In this document: positions 51,171-62,244 of the stretch, in pieces
Numbering within the stretch: position 1 is the stretch's first letter
Layout: each line of letters begins with the position of its first letter
Notes under the pieces: generated by a model
What the model saw: only the letters and a program-made list of their open reading frames with translations
Told to the model about the DNA's origin: nothing
Databases searched by the model: none
Position numbers and translations under genes: made by a program
Assembly (NCBI GenBank): GCA_905160935.1
Contig: CAJHZI010000533.1
Span: 1,950,001 to 2,014,000, forward strand
DNA length: 64,000 nt
Direction of reading: 5' to 3'
Source of the DNA: Enchytraeus crypticus
Taxonomy: Eukaryota > Annelida > Clitellata > Enchytraeida > Enchytraeidae

Positions 51171-51244
51171 CAACACTCGGTAAAACTGTGAGTCTGGATA
51201 TCAATAATTCTGTTTAAGGACTAGAACCCGATTAAATCCGAAAT

Positions 51245-51300
51245 ATTTAATTAATTTAATTATTTATTTATTTATTTATTTAGTTACTTATTTATTTTAA
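51245..51300. repeat. (TTTA)n microsatellite
   Basis: TTATTTATTTATTTATT with edge variants, followed by a region with TTTACAATAACACAACAATA that may be a reversed LINE 3' end. Confidence 0.7.
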
Positions 51301-51604
51301 ACCACTATACTTTACAATAACACAACAATAAACAATAAACTGCAACATTGAACAGTGGGTTAGGGCTTCCTGAGGAGCTCGAACGCCATCGATCAGGACA
51401 CCAACAGCTAAATATTTACATCATATAATATTTACATCATATAATATTTGTATCATATACGTAATATAATATAATTGAGAAATAACTTTAATTAATTATG
51501 AACTACAATATTTGTGTTATTTAGTAATATTATTTACTTAGAGATAGATTCCTCGCAAACTTCATATGAATGGCTAAAGCGAAGTTTAATTTAGTTTCTA
51601 GCTC

Positions 51605-51735
51605 GCTACTGCTTGGTAGCATGTCAGTAACAGGGATAACATGTCTATGCCTGGAAGAACACTATATTTGAACCCTGCACCTAAATTGGTCCGCTGTCTC
51701 ACAACATGCCAACAAGCCACCGGCTCAGCTCTAAA
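51605..51735 (-). mobile_element. tRNA-like SINE remnant, distinct family
   Basis: In reverse: GCCGGTGGCTTGTTGGCATG (A-box-like), then GTGCAGGGTTCAAATATAG (B-box-like). The 3' part (AGACATGTTATCCCTGTTAC) is unlike family A except for general layout. Single copy here. Confidence 0.4.
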
Positions 51736-52080
51736 CCCATAATGTATGGCATGACAACTGAAAGAGAAATCAACACCATATCATCCTTGTGGCCGTTTAA
51801 ATTTAAATGTACCGTTTTTATTTTTGAAGCATAAATTTTCAAGACAAGCAGTAAACGTGTTTGTTTTTAACATCGCGAGCATTAATGCATTATAATTATA
51901 TTACTCATGGATTTGAGCCTAATGTAATTTGATAGCAATAACTTTTAAAAATGTTAATAAAGGTAATAATAGTAACATAGTAAGGTGCGGCAAGCAAACA
52001 GTACGCTATAATAAATAACTCTAGCCTGATTTAATTTGCGTATTTTTGACAGTATTTATTTATAAAATATATTTGGGAAA
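51736..52080. other. Non-coding, nothing recognised
   Basis: No gene evidence. Confidence 0.5.
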
Positions 52081-52082
52081 AG

Positions 52083-52178
52083 CGGGCCTTTGTGTCCCAT
52101 TTAACTTCATCTACGTTTTTTTGCATGATTGAATTCTAACTGAAGTGAAATAAATATGATTCTGATTCTGTTTCTGAG
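52083..52178 (+). mobile_element. LINE-like 3' end with (TTCTGA)n tail
   Basis: Plus-strand partner of 43103-43205; about 65-70% similar by eye with the same order of motifs. Confidence 0.55.
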
Positions 52179-53505
52179 TATTGAAAACTTTAGGTCGTAT
52201 CAAGCTTAATTTAAACATATTTTATTCTCTTTAAATGTGCTGTTTTGAATGCTCAATCATGTCGGTGTATAGACTACTTCTTTTCGAAGTCGGAAACACA
52301 GAGATTTGATGAATTTGACTTAAACTTGATTAGGTGATCATTCTTATTTTTCTTATATTTGCTTAAATTGTATTGTGTATCTGATAAATATCACAGCCCA
52401 TCTATCCGCTTCTCCACATATTTACTTAATGTAATGGCATTAAAAAAACGATCATACTACTTATAGTTATTAAAATGTAAATTGTAAAAACATAATTATG
52501 TAAAAGTGAATTAAATTGTTAAGTTCATTTAAAATGCGACATTCGCGTCTTAAAATGCTAATATGCACTGTGTACGACATTTTAATTTTTTATAAATGTA
52601 ACAGCGAATGTTTGATTATAAATGTGGAGATTTTGTTATGAAGGCACATTAGATATTATGCTTTCTGTTTTTAAAGCAACACAAAATTTACTGAGAAAAA
52701 ACTATTAAAGAAGGCATGCATTTTCTTCTAATTGCATACTTAGATCTAATACAACTCCTTCCATTGTAGTATTGCTATATTTAAAGTTTTATATCTTTCG
52801 TTATGCCTAGTTTTATTTTAAGAAATATTTTTTGACAAGTACAGATATCGATAACAAATATAGTCAATTACATTTATCTCATTCAATTCGCTTGTCTTCC
52901 GTTGTTATAATTTCAAAACGTAACAGAGATTAAAACAGAGATTATTACAGAAACAACAAATTTCACAAAGTAAAAGTTTACAAATAAATGTACACATTTA
53001 ATACAAATAATATACTGAAAATAGTAGTTTACAAATATTAAGTCTGGAGAAATGTTAGCTAATTGTCTTATGCGAACATATAGAGATGTCGTTACTTTTT
53101 GTTAAGACAATTCTAGATGGTAAATGTTAAAGACAGACGACTTTTCTTTAATCACTTGTCTTTCTCTGTCTACCAGCGGAAGCACTGATTTCTATTGACT
53201 ACATGATGACTTAACTTTCTGAAATTATTCCTAAGGTCCGTCAAAATCAGCTTTGTTCAGATTAACTTCTTGAATCTAAGAGTTACTGTGAAAATAAATG
53301 AGCGCCTAGAGAGAAATAAGGCTTTGTACAGTGATGTATGTCAAGATTTTTAAAGTGATCTATTGGATAGAGACTTCTTACTTTTAAACATATTTATCAG
53401 AGATTTCTAACATTTTGTCAACTTGCTTTAATGCATTAATGCACTTTGCAACTGACATTTTCAGGACACTTGGAGGGCATGGCAACCAGTTGAAGAAAAT
53501 CAGCG
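52179..53505. other. Non-coding, nothing recognised
   Basis: AT-rich. No frame or known repeat. Confidence 0.5.
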
Positions 53506-53507
53506 AT

Positions 53508-53605
53508 AGAGAGACAGAGTGAGGGGGAGACAGAGAGAGAGAGAGACATACAGATAGAGAGACAGAGGTAGAGACAGAGACGTAAACAGAAACAGAGAGA
53601 AGAAA
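53508..53605. repeat. (GA)n-rich purine tract
   Basis: GAGAGACAGAG-type repeats with ACAGAG interruptions. Confidence 0.8.
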
Positions 53606-53734
53606 CCTTTATTTTTGCTGAAATTTACTTGACAAGCTGCTTTTTAAGAAAGTTAATTCGTGACATTTAGCAGTTGCATCAGTAGGAAGTACTCCAGCCT
53701 TGAACCGTTTTGTGTCTTATTTATACATAGATAC

Positions 53735-53800
53735 CTATTATTCCTATTACTATTCTATTATTCCTATTACTACTCTATTATTCCTATTAATACTCTTATT
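53735..53800. repeat. TATTCCTATTACT tandem repeat
   Basis: Three to four copies of ATTCCTATTACTA(C/T)TCTATT, period about 18-20 bp. Confidence 0.75.
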
Positions 53801-54149
53801 TATACATTTATACAAGTTCATGGCCACCATACTACATCATATAAATAATTTTACTGAACAATTACCGAGGAAAATGAGTAACAAGTTCCTCGTCAGGAGG
53901 CAATGTCAGGGACTAAGCAATCGGCAAGCAATTTAATTAATTAAACTCAAAGCAACAAAAAACCTGACTTTTAGAAGTTTTAATCCGATTAATTCTACGG
54001 ATGACGCAGATCAAGCAACTGATAGAACCTATAAACTGAAGCTGATCTACTGAGTGATCAAGCAAAATGGCAACGAGGATTTAAATTAGAAACCTTTACT
54101 TTATCCTCAATTTCAAATCATATTGAATTTCTAGATTTTAAAATCAGTT

Positions 54150-54265
54150 AATTTTACACCTGGTGTAAAGAATCCGAGATTTGATAAAAACGATTCGAGT
54201 GATACTTGCTGAATCGCCGCCCGGCTTCTAGAGGTCAGCTACAGTATAGCCGCCTAAAAGAATTG
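54150..54265 (-). mobile_element. R4/Dong-like element, 3' end only
   Basis: TTTTACACCTGGTGTAAAGA, GAGATTTGATAAAAACGATT, GCTGAATCGCCGCCCGGCTT, CTAGAGGTCAGCTAC, CGCCTAAAAGAATTG aligns with 10255-10375, covering the 3' UTR and the last codons. Confidence 0.65.
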
Positions 54266-55030
54266 CCGATTATGTCTGAATTATTCGCTAGCTAACGATT
54301 TAAACCCGGAAGTCTGTACTAAACCGCTGTGGTAAACCCAACTAATCCCATATTTTAAGATTTTCAGTAATTGAGAATTAAACTTCAGAAGAAATTTTCT
54401 GAATCAGCATTAGATATTAGATAGCTGATGTATAAAATTTATAAACAAGTTAATCACGAAGAAATCTTGATCTTCTTGTTAAATAAGAAGATCACGTAGT
54501 AATTGATTAGTAACATACTATGCTCAGCATTACTCTGGAATTGATAGAATATTTCAATTTGTGGCTCAGAATAATATATATTTATTTCAGCAATGATATT
54601 ACATCAACCACTGGATTACTGGACCAGAAGTTACTATCACAAACAGTTCATCCGTTATGGTATTCCTAATGGGATCTTCGACCTACATCGACCCGGGAAT
54701 TCTATATCCCTCAGTAGGGCAATAAAATGATCCAATGACGCAATAAAACCGGTCAAATTATTGCAACCAATTCAACCGTTATGAATGACGAGAAATTCCT
54801 GAATTTATGCTCGAGGTTTAATCATCGCTAACGCTTTAAGCCGTTCCACGTCGTCACAATTGACTGAATTTCTCTAAGTGGAAGATATATCTATATGTAC
54901 CAAACATTTGAAAGGAAAACTTTATGCTTCTCGTACGTGTTCTCATTTACTGCATATGAGTTGGAAACATTCATTGAGACATAAAGCATCTCTACAGTTA
55001 ATAAAAGCTAACGCTATTTGCTGGCGGTTT
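54266..55030. other. Non-coding, nothing recognised
   Basis: No gene evidence. Confidence 0.5.
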
Positions 55031-55044
55031 GGCTTAGCGAATAT

Positions 55045-55110
55045 ATATCAATCAATCAATTAGAATTTAACGTCCGATTCCTCGTCCTAAGGCAATGTCA
55101 TGGACGTCTC
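55045..55110 (+). repeat. Dispersed repeat end with (ATCA)n
   Basis: ATCAATCAATCAATTAGAAT TTAACGTCCGATTCCTCG, GGCAATGTCATGGACGTC, as at 6855-6925 (reverse). Confidence 0.55.
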
Positions 55111-56100
55111 ACGTCTCTTGCAGAATTTACACAAACAGGCGCCAAAGCACCACACGATGACGACTGAGTACACAGAGACCACAAGAGAAAGCGAGATCAA
55201 AACAGTGCAAGTCCAAGATCGAAGGCAAGCGAGTCAAAATTTGTGATCTATGTCGTAAAGAGATTGGTTTTTAGCTTGCCAAGGAAAGTACCAATACAAT
55301 GACAAGATGGAAGAACTTGTGGCAGAGAGATATCTGGATCTACCAGTGATTATCATGTGCTTTCATGTGTTCAATATAAATATCAAGTTATTTTTAACTC
55401 TATCCTTGAGATTTTACTCGTGAAGTAAGAAGAGAATTACGTATATTTTATTGTTCAATAATATTGAAATTCATACGGATGAGCGGTTGTAAACACGAGG
55501 AAGATAACAATTGATTAAAAAAGTATGAATAAACTTATTTTTGTAAATAAATTTTGATAGTAGGCTGAGAGATGCGTGAGATAAAAAAGGAAAGAAATGC
55601 ACGATGTCTAATATTTAGCATATATGTCGCAAATTTTTACTTACCGAATTAATTAACGAACAAAATATGTCTTGAAGAGAGACATTTTCTTATTAAACTT
55701 TACTAAACATGCGATCACGATTTCGCGTGACATGACGCACTGTTTCGGAGAGTATTAACAGATCTAATATATTATTACAGTTATTAATTGATGCAGGAAA
55801 ACATCTAACATAATGTAGGTCGTGCTAAAAGTAGACCGAATTACAAATCAGTAAAAATAGAATAAATGAAAGCTAGACTATAAAAGTTAAGTAATTAATA
55901 AACACTTCGACATTCTTTTCTGTGCTACTGCACTATTCACACAATGCTCTATATCTGTTTGAATTCTGGCATTTCAATAAAATGTTTGAAGTATTTTAGT
56001 CTATCTATTAAATGTTTTCTTCTGTGCATATAGTTTTAGGTAAGTCTCCAAATCTGAAAATCGCAATCACCTGGTTTTTATCCCGTCCACCGAAAACAGT
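55111..56100. other. Non-coding, nothing recognised
   Basis: Includes 55110-55350, a richer-composition block (ACACGATGACGACTGAGTAC) without an open frame; it may be the body of the repeat whose end is listed above. Confidence 0.45.
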
Positions 56101-56107
56101 AAACTTT

Positions 56108-56338
56108 ACGCAGGTCCATGGTATATGATGCCTTCACTCATTTCTGTCATCCGTTTCCCTCTTCATGTTCACATAAGAGTGGACCTTTAAATCAAATAAC
56201 ATTCCTTTTGATAAACCATTATTCTTTGGGATTCTGCTTATGACGAGGAGGGCCGCCTATTCCTTACTCAGCTTCGACTAACGTTTACTAGGCAGGGGCG
56301 TCATTCCCTGAGAACACTATTCTCTTTTTCACATATAT
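56108..56338 (-). mobile_element. LINE 3' fragment, minus strand
   Basis: CAGGTCCATGGTATATGATG, CACTCATTTCTGTCATCCG, TTCACATAAGAGTGGACC, TGACGAGGAGGGCC, CTTCGACTAACGTTTACTAG. The hairpin and (CT)n are lost at the left end. Confidence 0.65.
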
Positions 56339-56751
56339 GGTGAAATAAGGAATATATTAAAGGTCTAATACTTCTGTAACATCTCATTGTAATATATATA
56401 TCGTCTTTTTCATGCGGTCATTATTAGAGGAGGGCTAAAGAAACGGTACGTGACGCATTCTGGATTCTAGTTTTTTCATCTAGCACACAATTAGCGGAGT
56501 TGATAAGATGAAAAGGTCAGCTTCTAAAAGCTTATACGTCACGTAATTTAGTAAATGAGAGCATGAGAGCATTAGAATGTATGGTAAGAGAGCGTTAGTC
56601 AGCCTTCTTTCCTGAAAAAAATCCAAAGTTTGTATATTCTATTGACAACGTCATCAATTCTGAATGAAAGCTCAGTATGCATAAGATCAATTATATCAAT
56701 ACTCATAGCTTATGACATTTACATCAAACGCTTAAGCATTGATTGCTATAG

Positions 56752-56790
56752 TGATATATATATACATATATATATAATATATATATATAT

Positions 56791-56833
<43 letters not shown>

Positions 56834-56905
56834 GTCCCTGACATCATCTCTGAATGAGGAAACGGAAGTTAAACCTTTATATATACATATATATATATAT
56901 ATATA
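56752..56905. repeat. (TA)n tracts around a dispersed-repeat end
   Basis: TA runs at 56757-56830 and 56880-56905. Between them GGCGTCCCTGACATCATCTC, TGAATGAGGAAACGGAAGTT is the reversed counterpart of 808-858. Confidence 0.8.
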
Positions 56906-56931
56906 TTTCTATGATCTCTCTCTGTAAAGTA

Positions 56932-57072
56932 TTCTGCCAAGTGGCAGACAAAACGCACATATTCTGCATTAGTCTGGTTTTACGCTTCACGAAGAATATT
57001 GCATAGATAAACAAGTTAGTCGCTTCACAAATGCTAAGCCTTATCCATACATTATGTAGCCTATAGCCCAGG
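56932..57072 (-). mobile_element. SINE family B, 3' fragment
   Basis: AAGTATTCTGCCAAGTGGCA, CACATATTCTGCATTAGTC, AACAAGTTAGTCGCTTCAC AAATGC, TTATGTAGCCTATAG. Confidence 0.65.
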
Positions 57073-57440
57073 AACAGATTTAGGGGGCCGAGGGCACATG
57101 TCCCCCGCTACCACGTGTCACCCACGTTGGGCGTCTGCCCCTCCCAAACCTATTCAAACAAGATTTGTTTAGGCTATAGTCAATGTGTCTTTTGACAATG
57201 TGAAATTATTTCAAAACAAGACATGAGGTAATTTTATATTCATCATCATCATCTTCCCTTAAATCCCAGTTTATCCAGGGTCGGGATAAGGTAATTTTAT
57301 GGTTACTAAATATTAAAATTATTAAAATGTAATTTTATATAATGAGGTAATTTTATATTAATCTAATTGACGTTGTGTACAAAATGTAAATTTTTTATTT
57401 TTGTAAATCTGTGCCCCTAAAAATTCTTGATCTGCTCTTG
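57069..57440. mobile_element. MITE-like element (CAGGAACAGAT ... ATCTGCTCTTG)
   Basis: Short inverted termini CAGGAACAGAT and, reversed, CAAGAGCAGAT bound a 372-bp AT-rich segment with a G-rich/C-rich left part (TTAGGGGGCCGAGGGCAC). Flanks CTATAGCC and CTATAAAA are similar, possibly an 8-bp hAT-type duplication. A SINE C scrap (CATCTTCCCTTAAATCCCAG) at 57240-57290 lies inside. Confidence 0.45.
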
Positions 57441-57514
57441 CTATAAAAAGCTTGAAAGGAAAATATAGTAGGAATAAGTGCGGTACACCTTTGATCAGCT
57501 AATTGCTAAAACAA

Positions 57515-57572
57515 TAGGTAGAGAGAGAGAGGGAGAGTGAGAGTGAGAGCAAGAGCAAGAGAGAGGGGGAGA
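57515..57572. repeat. (GA)n-rich purine tract
   Basis: GAGAGAGAGGGAGAGTGAGAG-type run. Confidence 0.8.
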
Positions 57573-58080
57573 TTATCAGCAGAAGTATTGCAGAGAGAAT
57601 AATTAATCTACCAGTAAAAGCGATTATAATTCTATAGCCATACTAAAAGCATCTTTGTTATACGTAACAAGTGTGCATCAACGTCTACTAACGCAGCCGC
57701 GAAGATTGACAAAAACTACTAAATGCAGGAATGTTTATGTGGAGAGTAACGTGCCGTATTCTTGTCGTATTATCACCTGCGCAGGGCTGGAATTGTTTCA
57801 TAGAGCCAATATGACTACCTATAAAAGTAAATCTTTATCTAGCGCTGTCCCCTTAAAAACGCTCCTCTAATTGAATTCAATTTTAGATGGTACTTTCGTG
57901 AAACACAATATACTCTATATTAAAATTAAATCTGATATATTTACTACCACATATATGTGTGTGAATGGCAGTGGTTTCTTGTTTCTCAGCAGTTGTCTAT
58001 CATGTGTAAGTTCTCATTACAACGTGTAAATGTATAAATCTTATACAGTAGGTACTAGACGAAAACAAGTAGCATCTCTC
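57573..58080. other. Non-coding, nothing recognised
   Basis: A 71-codon frame at 57655-57870 has no recognisable motif and no splice context. Confidence 0.45.
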
Positions 58081-58085
58081 TTGTC

Positions 58086-58447
58086 AGTGCAATGCCTAGT
58101 GGAAGGTTCAAGGTACATATTCACACTCAAAGTCTCCTTTCTCACTCCATAAGAGCACTCCTTAGATCAACAAGTTAATCCCTTCACAAAGTCTATGCCT
58201 TATCCATACCTTATGTAGCCTATAGCTTAGGAAAAGTATGGCTTCTGAGGTGGTTCCTCGTTGCCTTCCTCAGTTAGATGGACTAATTACAATTAAATCA
58301 TGGGGGAAAATATTTAATTGTGAGGTGGGTTCCCTCTTGCCATCTTCAGCTCCTGCCTTAGTCGTCTCTTACGTACACGCAGCAGATGGTTTGCGGTTGC
58401 CCTATTCTGCAGTGGTCCAACCACATCCGAGCACAGCACAATTGGCA
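58086..58447 (-). mobile_element. SINE family B, full-length copy
   Basis: GTGCAATGCCTAGTGGAAGG TTC, CACACTCAAAGTCTCC, GAGGTGGTTCCTCGTTGCC, CCTTAGTCGTCTCTTACGTA CACGCAGCAG, CATCCGAGCACAGCACA. Very similar to 32362 and 37423. Confidence 0.8.
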
Positions 58448-58840
58448 TATAAACAAATATTTATACAAATTCTTGAGTAGCATCAGCGTTCTGTATCAGC
58501 GAACTTCACGGTGTTATTCCTGTTCAGAGTGTAAATACAAGCCCAACACACTACTACATCCATCAACAATTTTCTCACATCAAAAGGTTACGCTTGTACA
58601 AATTTAATTTTAACTTATATATTATATATTGACTTTTTAGATGATATCAATCAGTTGCTTCGTGGATTATTTTCAATTGTTTTTCTGCTGATTGCCCTGT
58701 ATATGTGTTAATTGTTTTAATAGATTCATTATTCTATATATACTTATTTCAAAGTCGAACAGATCATTTATTGACTTATGTCCGAAATATAAAAGCTGCT
58801 ATGTTAACATTAGCTCATTTGAGTCCATTTATCATATCCT
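58448..58840. other. Non-coding, nothing recognised
   Basis: No gene evidence. Confidence 0.5.
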
Positions 58841-58845
58841 GTAAT

Positions 58846-58943
58846 GCTCATTTATGTTGCTCATTTATGTTGCTCATTTATGTTACTCATTTACGTTGCT
58901 AATTTATGTTGTTCATTTATGTTGCTCATTTATGTTGCTCCTC
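58846..58943. repeat. Tandem repeat, 13-bp unit (CATTTATGTTGCT)
   Basis: About seven units with T/C and insertion variants. Confidence 0.9.
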
Positions 58944-59404
58944 GATACACCACCCAAGTGCCGTGAAGAGTTGATTAGTTTCACTAATTTAAATTGCAAC
59001 AAGCGAAAGTAGGGACATTACAGAATTATTCTACCGGAAATGTGATAAAAGCCAGAGATCACACAGTACTAATAACAAAACTAGATACACATCCTTTCAT
59101 TCAGTGAAAATGTAGTATGAAATTAGGAAAGATTTTATTAGAAAATATAGATTATTACTTATAAATAAGTAACTAGTTTGCGCATATGTGTTTAGTAAGC
59201 CACCTTTAGATTGGCACACCCCCGCGTACTAAACAATTGACGCATTCACTTAAATCCCTATTAAACGAAGATACATTTTTAATAAGTAACTAACCAACTT
59301 TTATTAGATTAGATATAGAAACTTTAAGCCTCTTTAAAAGTTGAACTCTTTCTTAACAAATTTAAGAAGAGTTGACTCAAATATAACACAGAGTGAGCAT
59401 CAAA
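58944..59404. other. Non-coding, nothing recognised
   Basis: No gene evidence. Confidence 0.5.
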
Positions 59405-59407
59405 AAA

Positions 59408-60504
59408 TAATCCTCTAGCAAAATTGCGATAGCTTAATCATTTTTTTATTTTAACCTTGAAATTCTAATCGTCTATAGAGGAGGAGGTTTGCCATTACAT
59501 GTAGATCACCAAATTTTTTTAAATGTTTTGAATGGGGTCAACAAATTAACCAGGTTTTTTATTTTCAAAGTTAGATTTTTTCACTTAACTAGCAGCCTAG
59601 GCAGTCAGTTATACTCAATTCCTTTTTCAAATTTGTTGGCTTTGAAAATAACCTTTAGATAATTAATTACCACTTTGATACTGTGTTACATTTTGCGCAC
59701 TAAATGAGCGCCCTGAGCTTTGATGAAGGTCAGAAGTCTTTTTTCTTACTGTCAATGGACTGCTGTTGTAGCTCTTTCCAGATCTCTTGAAGAACAGCCC
59801 TAAATTGTCGTCATGTTTCTGAGTATAGTTATGAAATATCGATTCCTCACCAACCCGGTTCACAATACTTATAAATCACTTGAAATCAGGTAGGTTAAAA
59901 TCTGAAGAACTAGGAGGATATCCACCTATTTTACGAAGTCTGGCCTATGTTTCTAAAGAATTTGGCACTGTTTTGACCGTCCGCTGCCCGCCTTTCACTT
60001 CAATATGTTACCTTTCATATTAAGCCGTCGACAAATTGCTCGCATTCTACCCATTATATGCGGATGATCTGCTAGTATCGTCTTCTCTCCTCGTGCACTA
60101 TGTTTAAATTCGCATTCTTTGTTCAAAGAAACTTTTATGTTTACATAAATTTAAATTTTTAATTGCAATTACGAATCAACGATAGGTAAATCTAGCTCAA
60201 AAGGTTTAAAAAGTAGTTTTTATCTAGTCTGAGACAGGATATTAGTCCACTAGTTTGGCGCCATTTGTGCTTTTGCTTTGTCGCGAGGAAGCCAATTTAG
60301 AAGTGGCAAATGTACAACTTCAATTATAATATCATGTTAGTTAAAAATCAAATTTTTCATAGATCACAGATAGCTTCGGTCTTATTAAAAATAGTTAAAT
60401 ATAATGTGGTGAGCTAACGGTAAATTTCCTTCTATATAGACCATTAGAATTTCAAGGAGATATCAAGAATTGACTCGGATATCGCAATTTTCCTAGTGGA
60501 TTAT
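59408..60504 (-). mobile_element. Degraded mariner-like element with about 100-bp TIRs
   Basis: Left arm TAATCCTCTAGCAAAATTGC and right arm, reversed, TAATCCACTAGGAAAATTGC continue as matching inverted repeats through CCTTGAAATTCTAAT(C/G)GTCTATA. The minus-strand interior keeps broken transposase traces: MGRMRAICRRLNMKGN, then GGYPPSSSDFNLPDF (cf. PPSSPDLNPLDF around the third catalytic Asp) and VLQEIWKELQQQSID. Frameshifts and stops abound. A family different from 2502/5856. Confidence 0.55.
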
Positions 60505-60910
60505 TAATTAAAACGAACTCTGCATAATATGATGCACAATTAGCCGTGAAAGCAATCATTATAAGACGACTATCCATACGTTTACTGTCTTGTAACGTTT
60601 TCGCGGCCTGTAACTAGTTCATTTCTCTATCCTCTATTTTCTCAATATAGGCTATTTACATATGAATGCTTTCTTAAATCATTTAGAGTTTCTGTATTAC
60701 TTCTTCTCCTCACTTCGATTCTTTCTTATATTACGTCCTGTAACCAAATCAATCCCCTCTCGGAACATGTTCCATCCCATTCGTTTTATTTCGTTGTGCG
60801 CTTAGCATATATCTAGCTATCCTTCCAATTTTTTCTTTCTGTGTCACTTTCTAAGCGTAAGACATCAATTCCATCCTTCCCAAATTCTGAATTTCAATAT
60901 GTCTAGCTAG
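60505..60910. other. Non-coding, nothing recognised
   Basis: No gene evidence. Confidence 0.5.
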
Positions 60911-60917
60911 TAAGTTA

Positions 60918-61048
60918 GTCGGCTGGAACCAGTGGTCATGTCGGTAAGAGATCCGATCACGGATCAGTATGTGCTGGGGTCAAATCCTGGGCTCGCCCGT
61001 CACTGACATCGCTTTCGAGCGATGAGACATACGTTTACATGAAAGCTT
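60918..61048 (+). mobile_element. tRNA-derived SINE (family A)
   Basis: GGCTGGAACCAGTGGTCATG, GGATCAGTATGTGCTGGGGT, CAAATCCTGGGCTCGCCCGT, GACATCGCTTTCGAGCGATG. Head-to-tail inverted with the next copy. Confidence 0.85.
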
Positions 61049-61196
61049 AAAAAGCTAATGGTAAAGATAATGTTAACTTCGGTTTCCTCACTCGACAACT
61101 GTTTCATGACGGGAGAGCCCAGGATTTGAACCATGCACATACTGACTGATCCACGGTCGAATATCTTACCGACATCGCCAATGGCTCCAGACAGTA
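61049..61196 (-). mobile_element. tRNA-derived SINE (family A), inverted partner
   Basis: AAAAAGCTAATGGTAAAG, TTCGGTTTCCTCACTCG, CCCAGGATTTGAACCATGCA, CATCGCCAATGGCTCCAG. With the previous entry it forms a tail-to-tail inverted pair of about 280 bp. Confidence 0.85.
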
Positions 61197-61199
61197 AAA

Positions 61200-61910
61200 G
61201 CTAATTACCTTCAACATTAGCTTTTTATCATCTTTAGTAGGCACCCGCTAATCTTTAAAATCTCTTTATTACCTGAAATTATTGACCAGAATATTACAGT
61301 GCACATGTAACTATCATTCTTCTTTTCTCTGCGTAACTATCATTCTGTAACTGCCATAAAAAAACTCACCTTTCTGTTGTTTATCGTGATATTAGGTTTA
61401 AAATCAATTACTTTACATGTAAGGACATCCAATGTTAGCCGGACACACCTTTCTTCACTCAGTGCCTAACCAATTTGTAACCCAACCTCTTTTTCTTCAA
61501 CCTGATGATCTAAAAAATTCACTCATGCATGTTAAATATGTATCATAAATTTTTTTCGCTCAGGAGAGCATTACAGTACTTCTTTCCTCACTATTGCGCG
61601 GCGATGCAATGAAATACATGCAGGTAAAACGTCCGTGATCATCTAAAATAATACTTGCAAAATAATGATACATTTCATTTGTATTAGGCTATAATTAAGT
61701 AGGATAAACTGGCTATTACACACGTTTCATTTCTCGACTGTGTACGAAGGTAATAAAAGTAATAATATAATAATTTGAATGATCATTATAATTATATTAT
61801 ACATTATATTATATTATTATAATTATTATAATATTACAATTTTGGTTTTAATAAAAAATGGGTTTTAAATTATAAGTTAATGTAGGTTTAATAATTTTTC
61901 CCGGAATTTA
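61200..61910. other. Non-coding, nothing recognised
   Basis: AT-rich with ATTATAATTATTATAAT palindromic stretches near 61780-61830. Confidence 0.5.
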
Positions 61911-61917
61911 TTTTGGT

Positions 61918-62227
61918 CTCCCGTGTTGTGTCCGGGTTGTTTGAAAAACTAGACCAGCCGATGACTGCATGTGTCGTAAAAGGCGACTAAAGAATTATAA
62001 TACAAACCAACGTCAAAAGAGGCATTCGGTTTGTGAGCGATTAGGTTCCACAAAATTTTCTAAAATGAATGGAAAATAGGGGATTGACTGACGATATTGT
62101 ATGAGAAAGCAAGGAATAGAGAAGGTCTATTCGTATCCGATCCTGGCTAAACTGGGATTAAAGGGAAGATGATGATGATGATGACTATGATGATGATGAC
62201 GATGATGATGATGATGATGATGATGTT
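61918..62227 (+). mobile_element. SINE family C, full-length copy with (GAT)n
   Basis: CTCCCGTGTTGTGTCCGGGT, GATGACTGCATGTGTCGTAA AAGGCGACTAAAG, GGCATTCGGTTTGTGAGCG, AGGGGATTGACTGACGATAT, TTCGTATCCGATCCTGGC, GGGATTAAAGGGAAGATGAT. About 60 bp of (GAT)n at the 3' end. Confidence 0.8.
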
Positions 62228-62244
62228 GGTGAAATAATTTATTA

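Noticed and set aside
57655..57870. 71-codon plus-strand frame
   Set aside because: No domain, no splice context, composition like the flanks.
58238..58480. Frame with a protein-like start (MASEVVPRCLPQL)
   Set aside because: Lies wholly within a SINE family B copy; the equivalent region occurs at 32520 and 37570 with frameshifts.
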